A stretch of DNA of 64,000 nucleotides, from the NCBI GenBank assembly GCA_029945725.1, contig JAQSDB010000004.1, positions 1 to 64,000 of the forward strand. The letters are read 5' to 3'. Below are positions 1 to 7,217 of this stretch, one piece after another. The position numbers were made by a program, and so were the translations under genes. The notes under the pieces are model-generated. The model did no database searches, was not told the DNA's origin, and saw only the letters and a program-made list of their open reading frames with translations. Within the stretch, counting starts at the first letter, position 1. Every line of letters starts with the position of its first letter. The DNA is from a bacterium. GTDB lineage: Bacteria; Pseudomonadota; Gammaproteobacteria; Pseudomonadales; Moraxellaceae.

Positions 1-34
1 ATAAAATCGCCGAAGTGGCTTGATTTTTTAAAGA

Positions 35-94
35 GCATCTAACGTTTGAGTTAAGCCGCGCAGGTAAGGCGTCAGCTTGGACGAATTCTTAGAG
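35..94 (-). other. integron attC recombination site
   Basis: Sixty bases that follow the scaffold of classical attC (59-base element) sites read in reverse. They begin GCATCTAACG at 35-44 and end CTTAGAG at 88-94, with the conserved inner arms TTGAGTTAAGCCG and CAGCTTGGACGAATT that fold back on each other. The R' core on the minus strand is GTTAGAT. The site lies just downstream of the minus-strand gene at 97-453, as expected for a gene cassette. The outer R'' box reads CTCTAAG rather than the usual RYYYAAC, which is a small departure. The match to the aadA-type attC layout is recalled from knowledge of the family, not computed. Confidence 0.88.
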
Positions 95-465
95 ATTTAC
101 TCTACAACTTCAGCGCCCCAGCCATCATATGAGGCCCTGTACTTGGCGGCTAATGCCTTAAATGCGGCTGATATATTCTTGAGCTTTTCAAGTTCAAGAA
201 CCATTACACAGCTTGCCTCGATTTCAAAATATGGAGCCTCATCATCGGGCTCGTATATCACTATGCCGTAGCCAAGATTAGATAACTCATTTTCTATAGC
301 TTCTGCTACAGCCTTGAAGTCCGTTTGAAATGAAAATTCAGGGCTGTGTGGTTTGCTAAGATCAGATCCAGCCTCTGCCATAGCCACTAAAGCCATTGCA
401 TCTAGATCAGTGCTTTGCTTTAGCTGGCTAATTATTTCTTCGGAGTTATGCATTTAAATCTCTAA
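43..465 (-). mobile_element. integron gene cassette (one gene plus attC)
   Basis: The cassette is bounded on the minus strand by G^TTAGAG at 460-467 and G^TTAGAT at 37-44. These are the two recombination points expected for a circularisable cassette. It carries one gene (97-453) and its attC (35-94). The gene starts about 13 bases inside the cassette, which is typical. Bases 1-42 appear to be the start of a second cassette; on the minus strand an ATG inside the attC (at 38-36) opens a frame that runs off the window. No integrase gene lies on the attI side, where a chromosomal gpx gene starts within about 600 bases. This is therefore either an integrase-less cassette cluster (CALIN) or an insertion at a secondary site. 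Confidence 0.75.
97..453 (-). CDS. RraB-like protein (RNase E inhibitor family domain)
   Basis: A 118-residue protein related to RraB, the regulator of ribonuclease activity B, which binds RNase E in E. coli and slows mRNA decay. The pattern that suggests this is an early G-S-D-L-S-K-P, a central predicted strand-rich section, and the C-terminal Y-D-G-W-G-A-E-V-V typical of the family. It has no signal peptide or membrane segment. The gene is the only one in its integron cassette and is visibly richer in A/T than the chromosomal genes to its right, consistent with transfer. Expression may depend on a promoter outside the cassette, since only about 13 bases separate the cassette edge from the ATG. 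Whether it still acts on RNase E is unknown. Confidence 0.65.
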   Translation of the reverse strand: MHNSEEIISQLKQSTDLDAMALVAMAEAGSDLSKPHSPEFSFQTDFKAVAEAIENELSNLGYGIVIYEPDDEAPYFEIEASCVMVLELEKLKNISAAFKALAAKYRASYDGWGAEVVE

Positions 466-514
466 CGTTAATTAAACAGACAAAGTAACACCCTTAACTA
501 CATTCCTTTGTACA

Positions 515-550
515 CCAAAAACATAAGCCGGCGAAAATCGCCGGCTTATG
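515..550 (-). terminator. rho-independent terminator of gpx
   Basis: A perfect 13-bp stem (522-534 with 538-550) around a 3-base loop, followed on the minus strand by a short T run (GTTTTTGG). It sits about 40 bases past the gpx stop codon. It also shields gpx from the cassette region. Confidence 0.8.
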
Positions 551-590
551 TCAAAAGCAGAAAACAGAATCCCGGGAATCACCCGCTGCC

Positions 591-1070
591 TTACAACAGC
601 TTTTCAATATCCGAGGCGATGTCTTCCGGCTTGGTGGCGGGCGCGTAGCGCTTGATGACCTTGCCTTTGCGGTCGACGAGGAATTTGGTGAAGTTCCATT
701 TCACGGCCTTGCTGCCGAGCAGGCCGGGAGCGGCGGCGGTTAAATGCTTGAAGAGGGGATGGGCGTCGTCGCCGTTGACATCGATTTTGGCGAACATGGG
801 AAAGGTGACGCCGTAATTAAGCTGGCAGAATTCGCTGATCTCGCCGTCGCTGCCCGGGTCCTGGCTGAGGAACTGGTTGCAGGGAAAGCCGAGCACCATC
901 AGGCCCTTGTCCTTGTATTTTTCATAGAGGTCTTCGAGCCCCTTGAACTGCGGCGTGAAACCGCACTTGCTGGCGGTGTTGACCACGAGAATGACCTGGC
1001 CCTTGAAATCGGCAATCGGTTTGTCGGCGCCGGTAATGGTCTTGCCGGAAAAATCGTACACACTGGCCAT
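591..1070 (-). CDS. gpx: glutathione peroxidase-family thiol peroxidase
   Basis: A 159-residue enzyme that reduces hydroperoxides, probably in the cytoplasm because no signal peptide is seen. The peroxidatic cysteine is Cys36 in N-T-A-S-K-C-G-F-T. The family tetrad appears complete with Gln70, Trp125 and Asn126 (motif K-W-N-F-T-K-F). Cys82 in F-C-Q-L-N-Y-G-V is where the resolving cysteine lies in 2-Cys, thioredoxin-dependent members such as yeast Gpx3, so thioredoxin may be the true reductant rather than glutathione. The length is normal. It lies downstream of msrB on the same strand (81-base gap), and the two probably share an oxidative-damage operon. Confidence 0.93.
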   Translation of the reverse strand: MASVYDFSGKTITGADKPIADFKGQVILVVNTASKCGFTPQFKGLEDLYEKYKDKGLMVLGFPCNQFLSQDPGSDGEISEFCQLNYGVTFPMFAKIDVNGDDAHPLFKHLTAAAPGLLGSKAVKWNFTKFLVDRKGKVIKRYAPATKPEDIASDIEKLL

Positions 1071-1151
1071 CAGGCTCTCCTTGATTGTTTTCGCTTTTTT
1101 GATCGGGCGTCAGCGCGGTCCTTCTTGTTGGCCGCGGCGGTCATGTGGCGC

Positions 1152-1553
1152 TTATTCTTTGGCTTCGAGCTTAAGCGATGCCGAGTTAATGCAATAGCGC
1201 AGACCCGTGGGTTTCGGTCCGTCGGTAAATACATGCCCCAAATGGCAGCCGCATTTCCTGCAAACGATTTCCGTGCGCACCATACCGTGGGCCATGTCGC
1301 GATGCTCTTCCAGCGCGCCGGCTTCAATGGGCTGGAAAAAGCTGGGCCAGCCGGAGCCGGATTCGCATTTGGTGGCGGAGCTGAACAGGGGCTCGCCGCA
1401 GCAGCGGCATTGATAAACCCCGTTGCGGTGTTCTTCGTAATACGTGCCGCTGAAGGCGCGCTCGGTGCCCTTCTCGCGGCAGATCCGGTATTCCTCGGGG
1501 CTGAGCTCGGTACGCCATTCGGCGTCGCTCTTCTTGATGATCTTGTCGCTCAT
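1152..1553 (-). CDS. msrB: peptide-methionine (R)-S-oxide reductase MsrB
   Basis: A 133-residue repair enzyme that reduces the R-epimer of methionine sulfoxide in proteins. Two zinc-binding C-x-x-C pairs are visible (Cys49/Cys52 and Cys98/Cys101). The catalytic cysteine is Cys121 in R-Y-C-I-N-S, and the family blocks G-S-G-W-P-S-F and C-H-L-G-H-V-F are present. The reading frame stays open further upstream, but the start at 1553 is chosen because AAGGAG precedes it at good spacing and homology begins there. It is first in the minus-strand pair with gpx, and divergent from alaA. Confidence 0.96.
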   Translation of the reverse strand: MSDKIIKKSDAEWRTELSPEEYRICREKGTERAFSGTYYEEHRNGVYQCRCCGEPLFSSATKCESGSGWPSFFQPIEAGALEEHRDMAHGMVRTEIVCRKCGCHLGHVFTDGPKPTGLRYCINSASLKLEAKE

Positions 1554-1728
1554 GGCTTTCTCCTTGATCTGCTCCGCTATGGGGGCTGAATGCAGTGCTT
1601 GCAAGGCGCCCGGCATGATTTCAGGACTCCGTTGCCGCAAAACCTGACGGTACCCGCTTCTTTCCGGCCCATCCCTGCCGTTTTTCTTCACGGGATGGCT
1701 GGAAAACCCTGAAAATAGGGAATAGCCT

Positions 1729-3294
1729 ATGCGCAATCCTGAAAACCCTATAGCTACGGACACCACCATGAGCCTTCTGGAACAGGTTGACCGCTTTCTG
1801 GCCGACTACCCGGATATCAGTGCCTCGCAGTTTGGCACCCTCTTCCGCCGCGACCCCAATTTTGTGGGCGAGCTGAAGAAGGGCCGCAGCCCGCGCATGG
1901 CCACCGTCGAGCAACTGCTGCTGGACATGGCGGCCTGGCGCCGCGAGCAGCCGCCGCTGGCGAGCCCTGCCCCGGCGGCGCCGTCCATTCCCGCTACACC
2001 CGCATCTCCTTTATCCCAGCCCCTTTTACCCCAGCCCTATGTGCGCGAGCCTGCCATGCAAATTTCCAAGTCTGCCAAGCTGAAGAACGTCTGTTACGAC
2101 ATCCGTGGTCCTGTCCTCAAGGAAGCGACCGCGATGGAAGAACAGGGCCATCGCATCATCAAGCTGAACATCGGCAACCCGGCGCCGTTCGGTTTTGAGG
2201 CGCCGCAGGAAATCCTGGCGGACGTGATCACCAACCTGCCGAACTCCATCGGCTATTGCGAATCAAAGGGCCTGTTCTCGGCGCGCAAGGCCATCATGCA
2301 GTACTACCAGCAGAAGCAGCTCTTCGGCGTGGAAGTGGGCGACATCTATATCGGCAACGGCGTATCCGAGCTGATTGTCATGGCCATGCAGGCCCTGCTC
2401 AACACGGATGACGAGATGCTGATTCCGGCACCGGACTATCCGCTGTGGACAGCCGCCGTCACGCTCTCCAGCGGCACGCCGGTGCATTACCTCTGCGACG
2501 AGAACAACGGCTGGTATCCCGATCTTGTGGACATGGAAAAGAAGATCACGCCGAAAACACGCGGCATCGTCGTCATCAATCCCAACAACCCGACCGGAGC
2601 CGTGTACCCGAAACACATTCTTGAGGGCATTGTGGCGCTGGCGCGCAAGCATGACCTGATCCTGTTTGCCGACGAGATCTACGACAAGATCCTCTACGAC
2701 GATGCCCGGCACATCTGCCTGGCCACACTCGCCCCGGACCTGCTCTGCGTGACCTTCAACGGGCTCTCGAAATCCTATCGCGTGGCCGGCTTCCGCTCGG
2801 GCTGGCTGATGGTCAGCGGTGACAAGGCGGCGGCCAAAGATTATATCGAGGGCCTCGACATGCTGGCCTCGATGCGCCTGTGCGCCAATGTGCCGGCGCA
2901 GAGCGCGATCCAGACAGCACTTGGCGGCTACCAGAGCATCAACGACCTGATTCGTCCGGGCGGACGCCTGTATGAACAGCGCAATCTGGCGGTGGAGATG
3001 CTCAATGCCATTCCCGGCGTCAGCTGCGTCAAGCCGGAAGGCGCGATGTACCTCTTCCCGCGACTGGACCCGGCGATCTATCCCATCAAGGATGATCAGG
3101 AGTTCATCCTGCAACTGCTGCGCGCCGAGAAAGTGTTGCTGGTGCAGGGCACGGGTTTCAACTGGCCAACGCCGGATCATTTCCGTGTGGTCTTCCTGCC
3201 CAACAAGGAAGACCTGCGTGAGGCCATCACGCGCCTGGCGCGTTTTCTGGAAAGCTATCGCCAGCGCCACGGCACGGATACGGCGGCCACCTGA
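1729..3294 (+). CDS. alaA: alanine aminotransferase (AlaA type) with N-terminal HTH-like extension
   Basis: A class I/II PLP-dependent aminotransferase. Residues 110-521 match the AlaA family, which makes alanine from pyruvate and glutamate. The PLP lysine is near residue 348 in [11 protein letters not shown], and N-P-N-N-P-T-G is present. A normal AlaA begins around M-Q-I-S-K-S-A-K (base 2056). Here about 109 extra residues precede it: a helical section (residues 14-70) with [12 protein letters not shown], resembling a small HTH module, then an alanine/proline-rich linker. A start at 1729 has a modest AGGGA; 1768 is the next candidate. In Pseudomonas the same neighbourhood (gpx, msrB, aminotransferase, htpX) is found. 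The role of the extension is unknown. Confidence 0.88.
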   Translation: MRNPENPIATDTTMSLLEQVDRFLADYPDISASQFGTLFRRDPNFVGELKKGRSPRMATVEQLLLDMAAWRREQPPLASPAPAAPSIPATPASPLSQPLLPQPYVREPAMQISKSAKLKNVCYDIRGPVLKEATAMEEQGHRIIKLNIGNPAPFGFEAPQEILADVITNLPNSIGYCESKGLFSARKAIMQYYQQKQLFGVEVGDIYIGNGVSELIVMAMQALLNTDDEMLIPAPDYPLWTAAVTLSSGTPVHYLCDENNGWYPDLVDMEKKITPKTRGIVVINPNNPTGAVYPKHILEGIVALARKHDLILFADEIYDKILYDDARHICLATLAPDLLCVTFNGLSKSYRVAGFRSGWLMVSGDKAAAKDYIEGLDMLASMRLCANVPAQSAIQTALGGYQSINDLIRPGGRLYEQRNLAVEMLNAIPGVSCVKPEGAMYLFPRLDPAIYPIKDDQEFILQLLRAEKVLLVQGTGFNWPTPDHFRVVFLPNKEDLREAITRLARFLESYRQRHGTDTAAT

Positions 3295-3486
3295 ACCGGC
3301 ACGCCGGCTCCCCCTGTTCGCCAGCGGGGAGCCGGCGCCGCTGCACGAAAACCGTGCAGAAACCTGCGGATTTTCAGCAACAATCATTAACTGGCGACTG
3401 TATCAAACCAACACAAATCAGGGCTTGATATTGGCAGTCACTCTCCCTACCTTCACTGCTAATTATCGCCAGGAGACACACCGTCC

Positions 3487-4383
3487 ATGTTCCGCATCGC
3501 CCTCTTCCTCTTGACCAACCTTGCCATCATGGTGGTGGCCGGCATCGTGCTCAGTGTCCTGGGTGTGGGCTCCAGCCATGGTCCGGGTGGCCAGCTCAAC
3601 CTGATGAACCTGCTGATCATGTGCTTTGTGTTCGGCATGCTCGGCTCGCTGTTCTCGCTGTTCATCTCGAAATGGATGGCCAAGCGCAGCACGCGCACCC
3701 AGGTCATTGAAACGCCACGGACGGAAGAAGAGCGCTGGCTGATGAGCACGGTGCAGGAACTGTCGGCCAAGGCCGGCATCAAGATGCCGGAAGTCGGCAT
3801 TTTCCCGAGCTACCAGTCCAATGCCTTTGCCACCGGCTGGAACAAGAATGCCGCGCTGGTTGCCGTCAGCGCCGGCCTGCTGCAGCGCATGAGCCGCGAC
3901 GAAGTCAAAGCCGTGCTGGCGCATGAAATCGGCCACGTCGCCAACGGCGACATGGTGACACTGGCCCTGATTCAGGGCGTGGTGAATACTTTCGTGATGT
4001 TCTTCTCGCGCATCATCGGCAACTTTGTTGATCGCGTGGTGTTCAAGAACGACAGTGACCGCCCCGGCATTGCCTACCTCGTCACCAGCATCGTTGCAGA
4101 CATCGTGCTGGGCATTCTCGCCTCCACCATCGTCATGTGGTTTTCGCGCCGCCGTGAATACCGTGCCGACGAAGCCGGTGCCACTTTCGCCGGCAAGCAG
4201 TCCATGATCAATGCCCTGCGCCGCCTGCAGGCCGAGCATGAAATGCCCGACCAGATGCCTGCCGAAATGACCGCCATGGCCATCACGCAAGGCAAGGTCG
4301 AAGGCTTCAGCGTTGCCAGCCTGTTCATGAGCCATCCGCCGCTGGAAAAGCGGATTGAGGCTTTGCAGAACATGCAGATCTGA
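3487..4383 (+). CDS. htpX: membrane zinc metalloprotease HtpX
   Basis: A 298-residue M48B peptidase that degrades misfolded inner-membrane proteins together with FtsH. The zinc motif H-E-I-G-H is at residues 146-150, and the downstream glutamate is in the R-E-Y-R-A-D-E-A-G segment near 225. Four hydrophobic segments are seen: two at the N-terminus (about 5-25 and 38-60) and two after the active site. AGGAGA precedes the ATG. A 192-base gap separates it from alaA and a strong terminator follows, so it is probably transcribed on its own, often in response to envelope stress (Cpx-type in E. coli; no such site was recognised here). Confidence 0.96.
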   Translation: MFRIALFLLTNLAIMVVAGIVLSVLGVGSSHGPGGQLNLMNLLIMCFVFGMLGSLFSLFISKWMAKRSTRTQVIETPRTEEERWLMSTVQELSAKAGIKMPEVGIFPSYQSNAFATGWNKNAALVAVSAGLLQRMSRDEVKAVLAHEIGHVANGDMVTLALIQGVVNTFVMFFSRIIGNFVDRVVFKNDSDRPGIAYLVTSIVADIVLGILASTIVMWFSRRREYRADEAGATFAGKQSMINALRRLQAEHEMPDQMPAEMTAMAITQGKVEGFSVASLFMSHPPLEKRIEALQNMQI

Positions 4384-4408
4384 TGCGATTGCAGAAGACA
4401 CCGAAATG

Positions 4409-4437
4409 AAAAGGCCCGCATCGTGCGGGCCTTTTTT
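4409..4437 (+). terminator. rho-independent terminator of htpX
   Basis: GC-rich 12-bp stem (4409-4420 with 4424-4435), 3-base loop and a run of six T, 25 bases after the htpX stop codon. Confidence 0.93.
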
Positions 4438-4662
4438 ATGTACCGTTATTTTTACTGGTGACTGACCTCTGCGTGGTTGCCACCCTGCAACAGATGAAGC
4501 CGGCAGCATGAGCCATCAACAGGACGCCACCCGTGCTGCCGGCAACGCCTTTCGGAAAACAACAACGGCAAGGACCAGCCAGCGTGCCCATTGCCTCAGG
4601 CGGCCGCCTGCGCAGATGGCAAATGAAAACCCGAGGCAGCTTGCACTCAGGAATACGCGGGC
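4438..4662. other. no gene recognised
   Basis: The gap between two facing terminators. Short open frames exist on both strands, but none has a convincing ribosome binding site, codon pattern or recognisable protein. A CCGGCAGC/GCTGCCGG inverted repeat at about 4500-4550 is the only structure seen. Confidence 0.5.
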
Positions 4663-4695
4663 AAAAAAAACGCCGCCCCGTAACCGGGACGGCGT
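4663..4695 (-). terminator. rho-independent terminator of the di-heme cytochrome gene
   Basis: An 11-bp stem with one mismatch (4670-4680 with 4685-4695), followed on the minus strand by eight T, 25 bases past the stop of the gene at 4720-7035. Confidence 0.92.
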
Positions 4696-4719
4696 CAGCC
4701 TCGAGCGTGAAGCTTAAGT

Positions 4720-7035
4720 CTACTTGGTCAGAACATACTGCACGTTGTTGTCGATATCGGCAGCAGCCGTGCACCAGGGGTGCGGTGATGCCGGCAGGCC
4801 GATCGGCAGGGCCGTGCCCATTTCGGCCGGGCCGTATTCACGGCGCATCTTCTGGTAATCCCAGTAGTAGTTCCCGTTATCCCACGGCACGGTCACGAAA
4901 TACTTGTGACGCGTGATGAAACGGTTACGCCGCGTCGACGGATCATCCGAGCTGTATTCCACATTCTTGTAGACACGGAACACATCCCCCTTGCGGTTGA
5001 GATCAGGCCACGCTGCCGGCTGATCTGGCGAACCCAGCGCCGGACGCACGGCAGCGTGCAGGGTGTAGTACTGGTTATAGAGCGCGGAACCTTCCGTACA
5101 GCGATCAGGATTCACGAGATCTTCAAGATTGCGCACATGACCGTCGGACAGCAGGCCGCGTGACTGCACCCAGTACATGTCACGCAGATAGGTCGCACGA
5201 ATCGCCTGCTGCTCGCGCTGGTAGATGGTGGGCGCGAAGAAGCGGCCGACCTGATCAAGACGGAACATGCGCTCGTTGCTGTTGGCACCCAGCTTGTCGT
5301 TGTGGCAACTGCCGCAATCGCGATCAAACGCCACCTTGCCGGCACTGACGGCACTTGCCACACCCGGATAACTCTGCCAGCCGGCCTGCACGAACTGGCC
5401 CTCAGTCAACGCCGCATTGCCGGTCTGCGCCGCCAGTTTTCCTTTCGATTTCAGCCAGCGGTACATGCCTGCATTGATCAGATCCTTGTCATCACCATCG
5501 AGCGTGGTCATGTAGGCCGTCAGTGCTTTCAGGCTGTTGGCATCCATGGAGCCCAGTGCGCCATCCGGTTCCTCGGAATGAATGTAGGAACCTTCAAAAC
5601 CCACATACGATTCGGTGTGCGACAGCGAACGGCGAATCGGCATGTGATTGGTGACATTGGGAATCGCAATCGGCGAGAACTGGTAATCGTTGTCAGTCAG
5701 ACTACCCTCGCCCTTGTTACGAATGAGCGTGTGCTCGCCGGCACCGGCCGGCATGTAATACACCAGCGTGGTCTTGTCGACGTTCGCCGTGCCCGATGCC
5801 CAGCTCGGCCCCGGCTCGCTGGTGTCGATGGTGGTCATCGTTGCCGTGGTGGCACCGGTCTTGTCGCCCAGCACTGCCCACTTCATGCTCCACAGCGGAT
5901 TCGGCAGGCCCGGAACCACTTTGGTGATCTGCTGCCCCGGTGATTTTTCATAGCTGACGCGATAGCCGTGACACGAGGCACAGTTGAAGCCGACCCAGCT
6001 GCCATCACCCAGCAGGGGATGGCTGGACTCGGCATAGCGGTAACCCACCCAGCCGCTGGATTTTGTATTGCCCTTGGTTTTTTGCGGCGTCAGCAGCAGA
6101 AAACCCGGTGTCGGATTGGACTGCGGATAGGGATTGAAATAAACGTCGTTGATGGCTTCCGCCGGCACTTCTCCCGGCACGGCCTTGTAGGCACCGAAGA
6201 GCAGGGCCGGGTCCGCCGGCTGGCGCGTGATGGGGTCCGTGGTCTTGTAGTTCAGGATCTTGGTCCAGTCCAGGCTGCGGTACTTGTGCGACAGGCCCAG
6301 ATTGAAATCATAGGACCAGAAAATCTGGCGCCCGAGTGTGGTAAGTGCCGTGAAATTACTGTTCACCACATTCACCGGAATCGGCGTGATCGCCTTGCTG
6401 TCGGAACTCAGCTGCGACACCACATCACACTTTTGCGGGAATGAGGTATCCGTAATGCGCGCCGTCTGTGCATTGATCACATTGTGCGCCTGCCCGGCAC
6501 GCAGCAAGGAGAGGCCATAGCCAAGACGTTTCTGCACCTGCAGTTGCAACGGCCCCTTGCTGGCATGCACCGGCACGCGGAACTGCACCTGGGTGTCTGT
6601 CCACGACACGATGTCTTTCGGCCAGGTGCTCTGCGTGGTACTGCTCTCGTAATTGACCTGCGAAAGCAGATCAAGACTCTGCTTGTACATGCCAAGATCG
6701 GTTTCCAGCACACGGCTGTTGCCGATCATGATCTTGCTGAAATCAATATCGGTGCCCGCACCAAAACCGCTGCCGCGCAGGGTGACGATATCGCCGGGCT
6801 TGAGGGTCGGTACCGCCGCAGAGCCCGCTGTCCAGACCTGTACACCGTTGACCAGCATGCTGCTGGCGACCGGTGCCGGAAAAGACAGCGCGGAAATGCC
6901 GCGCTGTACTTCGCGCGCCGCATCATACGAACAGACGGATTCCTGGTTAGGAAAAACCGGGGCCGCCTGGGTGATTAAAGGCAATGACAGGGCCGCCAAA
7001 AGCGCCGTGCCTTGCCGCAACAGGGTTATTTTCAT
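4720..7035 (-). CDS. exported di-heme cytochrome c, RoxA/MauG-like
   Basis: A 771-residue exported protein. A signal peptide (about residues 1-24) is followed by a section resembling an IPT/TIG beta-sandwich (about 75-180, with P-G-D-I-V-T-L-R-G-S-G-F-G). Two heme c sites are seen: C352-A-S-C-H356 and C574-G-S-C-H578. The two widely spaced hemes in a long periplasmic or secreted protein resemble di-heme peroxidases of the MauG/CcpA group and the rubber oxygenase RoxA (about 650-700 residues), but this protein is longer and has the TIG-like front end. The substrate is unknown. The start at 7035 is chosen because the signal peptide begins there; the frame is open 54 codons further up. It is divergent from a large LuxR-type regulator that may control it. 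Confidence 0.7.
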   Translation of the reverse strand: MKITLLRQGTALLAALSLPLITQAAPVFPNQESVCSYDAAREVQRGISALSFPAPVASSMLVNGVQVWTAGSAAVPTLKPGDIVTLRGSGFGAGTDIDFSKIMIGNSRVLETDLGMYKQSLDLLSQVNYESSTTQSTWPKDIVSWTDTQVQFRVPVHASKGPLQLQVQKRLGYGLSLLRAGQAHNVINAQTARITDTSFPQKCDVVSQLSSDSKAITPIPVNVVNSNFTALTTLGRQIFWSYDFNLGLSHKYRSLDWTKILNYKTTDPITRQPADPALLFGAYKAVPGEVPAEAINDVYFNPYPQSNPTPGFLLLTPQKTKGNTKSSGWVGYRYAESSHPLLGDGSWVGFNCASCHGYRVSYEKSPGQQITKVVPGLPNPLWSMKWAVLGDKTGATTATMTTIDTSEPGPSWASGTANVDKTTLVYYMPAGAGEHTLIRNKGEGSLTDNDYQFSPIAIPNVTNHMPIRRSLSHTESYVGFEGSYIHSEEPDGALGSMDANSLKALTAYMTTLDGDDKDLINAGMYRWLKSKGKLAAQTGNAALTEGQFVQAGWQSYPGVASAVSAGKVAFDRDCGSCHNDKLGANSNERMFRLDQVGRFFAPTIYQREQQAIRATYLRDMYWVQSRGLLSDGHVRNLEDLVNPDRCTEGSALYNQYYTLHAAVRPALGSPDQPAAWPDLNRKGDVFRVYKNVEYSSDDPSTRRNRFITRHKYFVTVPWDNGNYYWDYQKMRREYGPAEMGTALPIGLPASPHPWCTAAADIDNNVQYVLTK

Positions 7036-7099
7036 GATTGTTCCCGCCATTGGCGCCGCATCCATTCTGCGGCCGAGCGGAGAATGCACCGGCAGACTT

Positions 7100-7132
7100 A
7101 TCCCTGCCCCCCTCGTTGGGAGGGGCAGGGAT
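7100..7132. repeat. 11-bp-arm inverted repeat in the divergent promoter region
   Basis: Arms ATCCCTGCCCC (7100-7110) and GGGGCAGGGAT (7122-7132) lie between the cytochrome and regulator start codons. It could be an operator for the LuxR-type regulator, or one of the GC-rich dispersed palindromes common between genes in such genomes. No T run follows, so it is not a standard terminator. Confidence 0.5.
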
Positions 7133-7217
7133 GGGCGGTAGTGTCCGCCCCCGTTCATCTGGGCTAGCATCCCGGCAACCAGATGACCCGCCGACAATAA
7201 AAAAACCGGGAATCACC

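Noticed and set aside
2263-3387. 374-codon minus-strand frame opposite alaA
   Set aside because: Antisense shadow of the aminotransferase. The translation has no coherent domain pattern.
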